Source: Trebouxia sp. TZW2008
Taxonomy: Eukaryota; Chlorophyta; Trebouxiophyceae; Trebouxiales; Trebouxiaceae
Reading direction: 5' to 3'
DNA length: 64,000 bases
NCBI GenBank assembly: GCA_002118135.1
Contig: BDIU01000070.1
Span: 124,001-188,000 of the forward strand
Shown here piece by piece: positions 36,552 through 45,900 of the stretch. A program made the translations under genes and the position numbers. The stretch's first letter is position 1. Every line of letters begins with the position of its first letter. The notes under the pieces were generated by a model. That model had not been told where the DNA came from. It worked only from the letters and a program-made list of their open reading frames with translations, and did not search any database.

Positions 36552-38825
36552 ATGGCTACTGAGGCTCCTGAGAACCGGAGCCTTGACATCACCGAAGTTT
36601 TCAGAGTAACTGTCTGCCTGTTTGCTGAAGTATTGTTTCGGACGGGTTTTGCCTGTTTCAGCTCTCAACAGCTTACGCTGCTGGCTTCAGGACATTTCGA
36701 GCAGTATCGTACAACACAACTACCGTCCACGCCCTGAAGATCAGGCCGCCATTCGAGACTGCTGCCTTGGTAAGCAAACGTGCGCAAGCATGCACAACTA
36801 TTTGCAACTATCAGGCACATCGACAGTCAGGCTTCTTATGTGGGGTCGTCTAGGACCCGTGAGCCATAGTCGTCTACGAGAGCTTGAGACGCTGTGCCCT
36901 GCAGAATGGGTCAAGCGACCTATGGCAGAGCTGACGGTGGGAGCTATCGGAGGAGGCATCGTCAGTCGTTTGCTCGTTGGTCCACGGTACAATAGGAACA
37001 GCATCAATCAATGTCCAAAAAGACGCCCTGCACTTTTAACTGAGACTTGCTGGGCATGCACAAGCTTTGCAGACATTGCTGCCCCTCCAAGTTGACTAAA
37101 GGCACTCAAATTGCGCACGCAGGCTGCCTGCCGTTTGTCTTGGGATGATGCTCTGCTACAACGTTGCAGACAGACAGCCAGCTGCTGAGTACTGCCTGCG
37201 CCAATTCATCAACTTGCCCACACCACTTGGCACAGAAGCCATTGAGGTAGTAAGGGCAAAAGATCAGAACAGCATTTTCCTCAGGTGGGCAGTGCTTCTG
37301 CAGAGCACTCAGCTATACGCTGATTTTCCTGTGTCACTGACCTTCTGGATTACCTAAAAGTTGTCCTGATCTCTTGTCCTTACTACATTCCCTGAATCAG
37401 AGATACCACTGCAGTCAGAATGCAGTGCTGAGTCCCTACTTGCATGGTCCTCACATCATGTCCTTAGATTGAGTGTCCCCATGATGAGAAGTCACTATAC
37501 TTGCATGCTACAGATGGACCCATGAGCCCTATCTACACCAGCAGAGTCAGCTTATGACCTCTGCAGGGAAGTCAACAAGCTACCTGAAAGGCCTTTTGAC
37601 CTCTGCAAAGAAGTCAAAGAGCTGTCTGAAAGGCCTTTTGACCTCTGCAATGAAGTCAAAGAGCTGTCTAAAAGGCCTTTCGACCTCTGCAGGGAAGTCA
37701 AACTGCTATCTGAAAGGCTTGTTGACCTCTGCAGGGACGCCAAAGAGCTGGCTGAAAGGCCTGCTCGGATTGACACAAGTGCTGCGGCAGCCAGTGTGAC
37801 TCAAATTCCCGATGAAGTACAGCCACAAGAGCTGCAGAAGACTTCAGACATAGCCTCACCTTCAGGTCAGCAAGGTAGGCATGCACACAAGTTTGATAAA
37901 CATAATTGAAGCTGGTGTGATCTCAGAATGCACCGTAGTGCAGCTTGTACACCAAGCATTGTTGCGTGCCTTTGCTTTGGTACTCAGGATGGAGAGATTC
38001 CTGATCCATTCATTCAGCATGCATGCTAGACAGGCTCAGCACGCCCAGCCAAGCATGTACTGGAGGACTTCTTTTATCAGGAAGGTTTTCTTAGCATAAG
38101 TCAAAGTGATTATTGTATACTGTCTGATCAAGCCTGCAATCAGCTGTCTCTGACCAGTTCAGCCTTGTGCTAATCTGACCTATCTATACTGTGGATGAAT
38201 GTAAACGGTGGAGACATCTTTGTACACAGTTGAACAAGTGTCTGAAGTGCCTTTGCTCCGCTGTAGACATTCACACCCAAGATGTGTGTTGCAGATGAGC
38301 CCCTATGGTCAACAGCAGATCCCTTTGATCTCTTCACAGACGTATCAACAAGCCAGCAGCCTGCACAGCCCACATTGAGTCCTGGCCAACAGCTCGAGGA
38401 AAAGCGAAGAAAAAGGCAAGAAGCATACAGGTTGGCACAACACTAAACTTGTTGGCGACAGTTGATGTTACAGAGTGCATGTGGGATCAAACACATTGCT
38501 GGCTAGATGGCGAGGTGCTAATTCCTCACACTGATACATTTGTTGCTCTACTTTGTAACCTGGAAAGGCCTGCTGAGCCTGTTTGCATGCGTTCTGAACG
38601 AAGCCAAATAATTCAATGAATTCCAATTTTCTGTCCTTGAGACCAAACAGGGGGTTCAACAGACAGTATCCAAAACCAAAAGAAAACAGTTCAGCCACAG
38701 AGGACTGACCCAAAATTGCTGTGGATGAATACAGGTTACGAAGAGAACAGCGTAGACTGCAGCAGCAGGGCGTCCTACTTGACGGTGCAAGTCATGATGA
38801 CATATTCAGGGAAGCACCAAGATAG
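36552..38825 (+). CDS. Uncharacterised protein with glycine-rich membrane segment
   Basis: I cannot name this protein. It somewhat recalls small green-lineage organelle membrane proteins of the OCIA-like kind, but this is weak. Exons 36552-36605, 36691-36769, 36815-36986, 37123-37284, 37735-37874, 38295-38430 and 38735-38825 join in phase to 277 residues. The start is MATEAPENRSLDITEVFR. A Gly-rich hydrophobic stretch (GAIGGGIVSRLLVG) and LPAVCLGMMLCYNV are candidate membrane segments. The C-terminal half is charged and likely coiled or disordered, ending in QLEEKRRKRQEAYRLRREQR. An equally consistent alternative uses the donor at 37246 and an exon 37547-37874, which would encode five 14-residue repeats (DLCKEVKELSERPF type). 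Divergent from the TTL-like gene. Confidence 0.65.
37556..37765 (+). repeat. 42-bp repeat, five units, at an exon boundary
   Basis: GACCTCTGCA begins units at 37556, 37598, 37640, 37682 and 37724, an exact 42-bp period. All five stay in one open frame (DLCREVNKLPERPF, DLCKEVKELSERPF, DLCNEVKELSKRPF, DLCREVKLLSERLV, DLCRDAKELAERPA). Most units keep a CTCTGCAG-like acceptor. The array can be read as coding or as echoes of the exon start at 37735. Confidence 0.9.
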
Positions 38826-39621
38826 CATCAAGATGACCCACTCCTTTTACAAAGTGGCTACGTATCGATCATGTGAACAGTGTAACACACGACGCCGTCA
38901 AACAACTTCATGCCGGCACACAGACCACATGCAAGCTGCATGCAGTCAGCTTGCCGGCAGCAAGAAGAAGAGGCACTCTTTGCAGTGCAGATCACCAGCC
39001 ATCTTCAAGCTGTCTGTCAAAATCAGCAAGCAATCAGCCTCAGCTTCACATATGCTTTTAGGCTTGTGCTACAACTTCTTCAGTCTTTCTGCCAAGTTGT
39101 GAAGGAGCTGCTTGCTGAAAAGTCACAATGCAGCTTTCTGGGCGTGATGGTTATTCTGTGTTCAGTGACAAGCAGCAAAGAAGCGACCCTGCTTTGTCAC
39201 AAACTTTGCCAGGAGCCTGCTCCCTGCACGGTCCAATCTTCTGTTTTGCATCTGAGTGGCAGCATGCTAGGCAGCACGTCAATTTTGAAGCACCATTCCG
39301 TAGCACGTGCCCACAGGCCTTTCTGTGACCTGTGACATGTGGCAAAGACGTGCTTTGTGTTATGAACACGAGCTTTTGTCTCTTACACGTCAATACGGAC
39401 TTCATACCGTTTGGCTGACCGTCCTGGCCTTGCTCAGGATCTGCGTGTGTCAATGTGACTCACATCTCCACAAATAAAAGCCTACACACATGCATGGCAA
39501 AAACAAAACAGCTCTCGTCTACAGAAAAATTTTGCGTCATTGCAGCAGTCATCTTTGCTGCTCTCAATTCCTGATAAACCCACAGCCCACTGGGACAAGC
39601 TCAAACAGACCAACACAGACA
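38826..39621. other. Convergent intergenic region
   Basis: 3' ends of the 36552 gene (plus) and the ApaG gene (minus). No exon or clear repeat is supported. Confidence 0.5.
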
Positions 39622-42600
39622 TCAACCTGACCCTATCAATCTGAAGGGCTGTATTTCAGCATCAAATTGTTGCTGACTTTCAGAACCCATTCGTAGCATT
39701 TGGAAGCTGCCATGCATTGCGCCTTGGGTTGAGTTGATCATTGCTGAGCTGTAGTATTGAAAGCAGTCATATGGCTTCAGCAGTGGTGTGTTGCCAACAA
39801 CCCCTGCAAATATGCAAACAGTACCTTGCTCATCATTGAAGAATGTAGAATTGAAAGCAGTCGTATGGCTTCAGCAGTGGTGTGTTGCCAACCACCTCTG
39901 CAAACATGCAAACAGTACCTTGCTCATCATTGAAGAATGTAGGATTGGAAGCAGTGGTATGTTTCCAAAAACGCCTGTGCATATGCACACAATACCTTGC
40001 TCATTGGTGCACATTTGAGATCTACTTCCAAATGCAACACTGCAGGGAACTGTACTTTGCTATTGGCAGAATGACTCCAGGCAGCAACAGCAATGATACA
40101 ATGGTTTTCAAAATCCACCTGTTGTGAAGATGGCTTCAAACCCTCCAATGCCTCAATAAGATTGCTGGGGATATGAAACATACAAAATCTACACCAACAG
40201 CAGCAGCATGCAAGACTGACAGACCTACATGTCAAAATGCATGCTGGAGATATACAAGGTACAAACTCTGGGACAACAGCAGCAGCATGCAAGCGTGACA
40301 TACCTACGTCCCGAATCTCATCAACCACTTTGCCCTTGTCATTTTCGATGACCCAATGCCTACTCATAAGCTGTGCTTTCTGATCCCTGCAGCAGCACAG
40401 CATTGCAGTCAAGCCTATCTTGCACTGTGTTTCTCTTTGCAAGGACACTCGACACAAGGACAATGTTGATGTAAGGACAAGGCAAACGGGGACCAATCTC
40501 TGCATTTTGAGTCAAGCCCATCTTGTAAGGAAATTTCTCTTTATAAGGACACTTGACATAAGGACGATTTCGACATAAGGACAAGGCAATTGGGCACCAT
40601 TTCTTCTGCAGTTTGACTGCAGTGGTACCTCTGAATAAGGGCAATTCAGTGTAAGGACAATTTTCTTGGTAACCAAGACAGTTATCGTAAAAGAAAACAC
40701 TGTACACTACAGATGCAGCATGTCAAATGAGGGCTGTATGTTGCCTGTCTAACACACCGGCAGCCCAGTCTGATGATGCAAACCCATAGCTGCTGCATTG
40801 TTGGGACTCACCCTATGTTTGTGATTCTGACACGGTAGGTGAAGACGTGCCTTGTCTTTGTGGGACTTACTGGCATTTTCTGCATGGCAAACTCAAGTCT
40901 GATGCAGTGGACCATCTTATGCAATATGCAATACATAATACACAATACGCAAACTTTAAATTGTGGACCCTTGAGATGCACTGCAGATTGTGAAATACAC
41001 AACACATTGGCGCGAACATGCCATACCCAATAAACAAGTATTCTCAGAGTGTCAATCGCTAACATGGAGAGAATGGTGACTGATTGGTCTGATGCAAAAG
41101 TTGACATTGCAGCTGACTTGCTTTGCAATGCTTGTTGGGAAAAGGTGTTTAGAAGCATGAGGAATCTGGACGCCCAAGAGCAGCTTGAAACAACATAGCA
41201 ACTATTGCATCATGATTGATTTAAGCACTACAGCGCAGCACGTACCCCAATACAGACTGATGTGACATCAATCTTGATGCCGTCAGTCACAGCGGAGCTG
41301 CTGCAGTTCTGCATATGCATCTGCTCTGACAGTATCCGCAATGCATCAAAGGCCTGCAAGCAGCGCTAAAAAAGTTCTGGGTCCTGTCAATACAAATCAA
41401 ATTGTAATCACTTGCGCTGGATATCAGACTACAGGGGGATGATCGAAACGGAGGTACGCATCAATGCTGGCAATGATCAATGCCTGGAAGCAGCACAAAA
41501 AGTGTTTGTACTTAGGACAAAACTAAAAGGGCAAATTGATGCCTGCAATGGTTGCTGCCGGCATGCATTACTCAAGCGCGTTTGTACCAACAACAAGGCT
41601 TAGAGGGGCAAGCTGATGCCTGCAACAGTCAGTGCCTGCAAGCTGCACTAAGCATGCTCAGACTGAGGACAAAACTGAAGAGGCAATTTGATGCCTGCAA
41701 CAGCCAATGCCTGGAAGTAGCATTCGTGCGTCCTGGTACTGACAACAACACTGACGGCGCAAAGTGATGCCTGCAATCACCAATGTCTGCAAGCAGCTTT
41801 CATGCCCGCTAGTGCTGGGACAGCAAACACTGCAGCTGCAAGTACTGATCAGTGCATCTGTAGTGGTTCAGCATGTCTACAGACTAGGTTGCTCAACGAC
41901 AATCGCTTGGTGACTATATGTACCTTATAGCATGCAGATTTTCTCAATGCATGCAAGCACTGCAGTAGCTTGCCACATGTAGGACTGCACCTTGTCAAGA
42001 AGCGCTCCTTGCTGCTGTGGCGGCGCATCTCTGTTTGCAGCAAAGTTAGCTCTCACACAGCTTTGTAGGGCTTGTGGTGTGAAGACACCTGCTGTTGGGA
42101 CCTGCATGCCATGCAAAATGAGGCACAGCATGGAAGAGAGAGAGAGTAATTTTACATGCTGTAGCCAGCCAACAAGGCTGATTGCATGTGCCACACTGTG
42201 GCAACAACTATATGTCCATGTCGTTCAGGCAGTCTATGCCATAGTGAAACACCCCCAAACAATCATGTTGCGCAAAGAAAGCACGCATGTTATGACCGCA
42301 GCCCTAAAAAGAGCATACTCAATGGCTCAAAAGCAGCAATGGCATGCACATGTAATTAGCCTTGCTAGAATTTGCGATGCATGAGTACTGCACCTCCATA
42401 ATCTCAGGTAGCAGCATGTTTACATTATCTTGCCGGCTGGCTGCAACAGCAAACCATGATCAGCTGAGCAGAACTGTAAATCATCTCTGCAAATTTGGAT
42501 GTGTCAGCAGAGCCTTGTACAGGGCATCGGAAACACCTGACTCGTTCACCACCCAAGAGTAGCTTGCAGTCTGAAAAGCTTCCTTGTCAAGCGGCGCACG

Positions 42601-42684
42601 GACCTCCAAGGCTTGTCCTGCAGCCTTGAGTTGCTGGCTATACCGAAAGAACGCACGGTAAATCGTGCAAAAGGCTTTGTTCAT
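39622..42684 (-). CDS. LYR-motif and ApaG-domain protein
   Basis: Six exons join in phase to 228 residues: 42684-42537, 42088-41991, 41353-41246, 40879-40812, 40386-40304, 39803-39622. The start MNKAFCTIYRAFFRYSQQLK has an LYR-type motif (IYR, then FFR), as in complex-1-LYR proteins that bind acyl carrier protein or mitochondrial and iron-sulphur assembly partners. The helix continues to SCVRANFAANRD. The C-terminal half is an ApaG (DUF525) beta-sandwich: DGIKIDVTSVCIG, RHVFTYRVRITNIGDQKAQL, MSRHWVIENDKGKVVDEIRD, VGVVGNTPLLKPYDCFQYYS, INSTQGAMHGSFQMLRMGSE and FDAEIQPFRLIG. ApaG domains elsewhere are found alone in bacteria or fused to F-box or UVR parts in eukaryotes. The role here is unknown. 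The ATG at 42684 gives the usual LYR N-terminus; a further 5' exon is possible. Confidence 0.82.
39804..40015. repeat. Two echo copies of the ApaG last exon start
   Basis: Units of about 95 bp begin (minus strand) at about 39900 and 39985. The nearer copy keeps the TTTGCAG acceptor and reads VVGNTPLLKPYDCFQFY in frame before a stop, two or three changes from the true exon. The farther one is decayed. Confidence 0.88.
40430..40690. repeat. TAAGGACA-rich repeat, possible transposon remnant
   Basis: The motif ATAAGGACA/GTAAGGACA recurs about eight times in an intron of the ApaG gene, ending at GCAGTGGTACCTCTGAATAA (about 40619). That string resembles terminal inverted repeats of pogo/Tigger-type DNA transposons. 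A related string (GCAATGGTACCTCTGAATAG) lies at about 21640. No matching inverted end or transposase is seen. Confidence 0.45.
42125..42335. repeat. Dispersed repeat copy A
   Basis: About 190 bp in an intron of the ApaG gene match 52150-52340 in an intron of the kinase gene, same orientation (shared strings such as GATTGCATGTGCCACAC / GATCGCATGTGCCACAT and AGTGAAACACCCC). A GAGAGAGAG tract sits at one edge. It is probably a non-autonomous mobile element. Confidence 0.8.
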
Positions 42685-42940
42685 GCTGTTGAGCACTGCC
42701 TGCAGTGGACGCTGCAAGCTGTGCTTCGGGCACAGAGTTCAGATCGCGTGTAGAACCGCAACAGCGTGCCGCTCAGGATTGAATCGATATCGCTGTCCCT
42801 CAGCAAGCTGCATGCGCTACAAGCATGTTGGCTTGTTAAACGTTTGACCTAACAGCAAGCAACTCTGGTGTCGGAGCAATCGCAAGTGAACGTTGAGCTT
42901 CGCCGGTTGTTTCTCTACAGCGTTTTTAAGTAGCGCAGCC
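42685..42940. promoter_or_regulatory. Divergent promoter region ApaG/DPH2
   Basis: 256 bp between two start codons. It contains both 5' untranslated regions. No TATA-like motif is obvious. Confidence 0.5.
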
Positions 42941-45900
42941 ATGGACCTGGCATCGTCAAATAGTGGCGACCATGATGCGCAATGGCGCACCCGTTGGGAC
43001 GTCCACGGCACCGTGAACTGGATCGAGACTCGAGGATTCACAAAGGTGGCTTTGCAGTTTCCGGACGAACTGCTGCAGATGTCCACCCTTGTGGCGGCTG
43101 CTGTGCAGCAAGAGTGTTCGGAAAGAGACGTTGCAGCCCAGGTAAGCAGACTTCGCCCTTGACCTCAAGGCATACACTGACCAGCAGCAAATGTTGGTGA
43201 TAACAAGCTGCTATTGTACAAGGAACCATGAACATGGGCACGCATTTGACTTAGAAAGTACGTCAGACATATATCCTATCCCAAAGGGGCATTGGCTTTT
43301 GAAAGTATTGCCTTCTGCAGGTGTTTCTGTTGGCAGACACTTCTTACAACTCCCTGAGTGTGGACGAGGTTGCAGCCCAGCATGCAAATGGTGATTGTGT
43401 GGTAAGCAATCATCAATTGCCTCAATGGCCATGTGGGTGTCAGTGCTGACGCTTTTGCATCTGACACTCAAGTGACTCAAGCCCTGTCAACTGCTCTCCT
43501 GCTCACACAACAGCTGATCATTCTTATCAGTCGCTTTTGTTTCGTAATGAACTGACCGTTGATGCAGTTTTGCTTGAAGATGTGTGCAGAATGGTCGATT
43601 GCCAAGTGGTCTCAATGACCTTGAATTGTAATGAATGAAGCAAACGCACTTCAGCTGATTTCTGCCCTTTGCAGGTTCACTATGGCAGGGCTTCAATGAG
43701 TCCTTTGTCCTGCTTACCTGCATACTTTGTGTTTGGTAAGCAAGAGCTAGACAGCTTTGCATGCGCCCAGCGCATTGCCCAGTACGCAGCTGACAAGGCA
43801 GTTCAGGCTCAGCACAAGTTCTTGTTGGTGTTCTTGGATCAAACCCTGCTACATGCTGTTGAGCAGGTGCAGCAGCACATACATCACATACAGCAGGTGG
43901 GCACAAACACTGCTTTTGGAGCAAGCAATGGTTGTGCTATGATGTTGTGCTGTGCCTAAGAGGGCAATTGAAGTCATCCTGCATCTTCATATGCAAACAG
44001 GCATGACACCTTGCTCACCACATGGCAGGCACAGTTGAAGTCGATTGATCAGCATCAATACCTAAACCTTCACAGATAGCGTCATGCCACAACTAGTTGT
44101 GTGCCACAATCAGTTGTGTCATGCTGCAGGGTTTTGCTCAGACCCTGCAAATGACCTTTGCCAGCATCCAACAGAAGAGCATGGACCCATCTGGCAACTC
44201 GTCTCAAGCGCATGCACAGCCTCCATCAGCAGCATGCTCCTGTGAGAAGTCCAACAATGCCACATCATCAACAGCACCTGCCAAACCCACATCATCAGCA
44301 GCAGCATCTGCCAACGCCACATCATCAGCAGCAGCAACTACTAATGTCACAGCTGCTGAGGCCCTGCAACAGCGTGACTCCACATCATCAGCACCAACCC
44401 CTAACAATGTCAAATCAGCTGCAGAAGCTGCGCATCAGCGTGATTCCATTGCAGCAACAGCAGCAACAGCAGCAGCAGATGCAGATGCAGACGCAGATTC
44501 AGGCTTTCAGCTAGCGCCTGCATCGCCATGTGGTGCTAGCTCTGCGGAAACGGCAAGAGCCAATGTCTCTCACACTACTCCAAATGGCAGAAATGCTGTT
44601 GAGACAAGCAGGCAGACCTTGCAGGCAGATGTCACAGGGTCACAGCGTGATCACAACAGCATATCACCAGAAGCAGGTGCTGGCGGACTCAGGCATGATC
44701 CAGCGGCAAGCAGCAGTGGTGGTTTGGCAGGGTACAGCTGGCAGCTTCCGCCTGGAATGCAGCAGGAGGACGGCATCATGGTGTGGGTTGGACCGGATGA
44801 TGTACCAACTCTGATGCACCTGCATCTTGCGTTCAACAAGTACGCCTGCAAAGCTGTTGTTGGTACACAAGCAGAAGTGCAACTGTTCTCATGACAACAA
44901 GTGTGGAGACAAGCATGAGCAAGGGCCTGATTTGGAGAGCAAGTCTGCACAGCTCAAGTGCACAGCTCACCTCAACAAGCACCAGTATCACAACAGCGAT
45001 AGGGAACATAATAACTTGCCATAACCCCTGACCTTCTTTGCAGGCTTGTGCACTGGGTTGTCAGGAACAGTGCAGTCAATCATGCGTGCAGCGCATGCGC
45101 ATGCAGCTCAGTGGTTTCTGCCTGTCTGTGCTTGAGGCTGTGCCTGTGTGGTACAGGCTGCATTGAGCATGATATGACCCTGAAAGCAAAAAGCTCCCCG
45201 TTTTGTGACTGAAACTGGGACCTGTGTGGTGTAGGTTGCATTGGGCAATGTATGACCCTGTCAGCAATGCGTGGCAGGAAGGATTGCCAAGGGATATCAG
45301 CAAGACACTGAAGCGGCGCTACTTCTTGGTGGAGAAAACGAAGAATGCAAATGTGATAGGTAAGTTACTGTTAGCTGACAGCCAACAAAGCCATGGTAGC
45401 TGCTTGTCAGACAGCTTGCATGAAGGCAGAAATGTCACAAACTTTTGCAAGATGTCTGTCATGAGACAGAAGTAAAAGGGGATGAGAAGGCAATAAAAAG
45501 CATGTTAACCACTTTTGCTTGTCCAATTATACATCAGCATTATAGAAACTTATGTTACATGCTATTGTCTTGGCCAGCCTGGCAAATATCCTTTTGCCTG
45601 CATTTGTTGCTGGACAGCCAGAAGGTGCGGTATGATGTGACTCCTGCGTAAGGCATTCAGACAGAATCAACCTGCGTCTATAGAAGGGGTCAGATGTATT
45701 GTCGTCCCTGACCAAAACATACACAGACAGCTGCATCAAGCCATTAGATGTCACAAATTTTAACAGGGCAACATAACAACAAATTCAGTAATGACCAGAT
45801 CCTGCCAGCCTCTTGATGAGGTCCTGGGTTCAAGTTCTGGCCATGATTGGAGCTTGCCACTTAGCTTCATTTCGCTGGGAGCCGGTACTGCAGTGCAGGT

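Noticed and set aside
37556..37800. A transcription unit on the minus strand across the 42-bp repeat
   Set aside because: The minus frame (SLTSLQRSKGLSDS repeats) is the shadow of the repeat. Flanking plus-strand exons join in phase.
45800..45870. A tRNA gene at the B-box-like string
   Set aside because: No cloverleaf, anticodon arm or acceptor stem can be formed around it. At most it is a tRNA-derived repeat.
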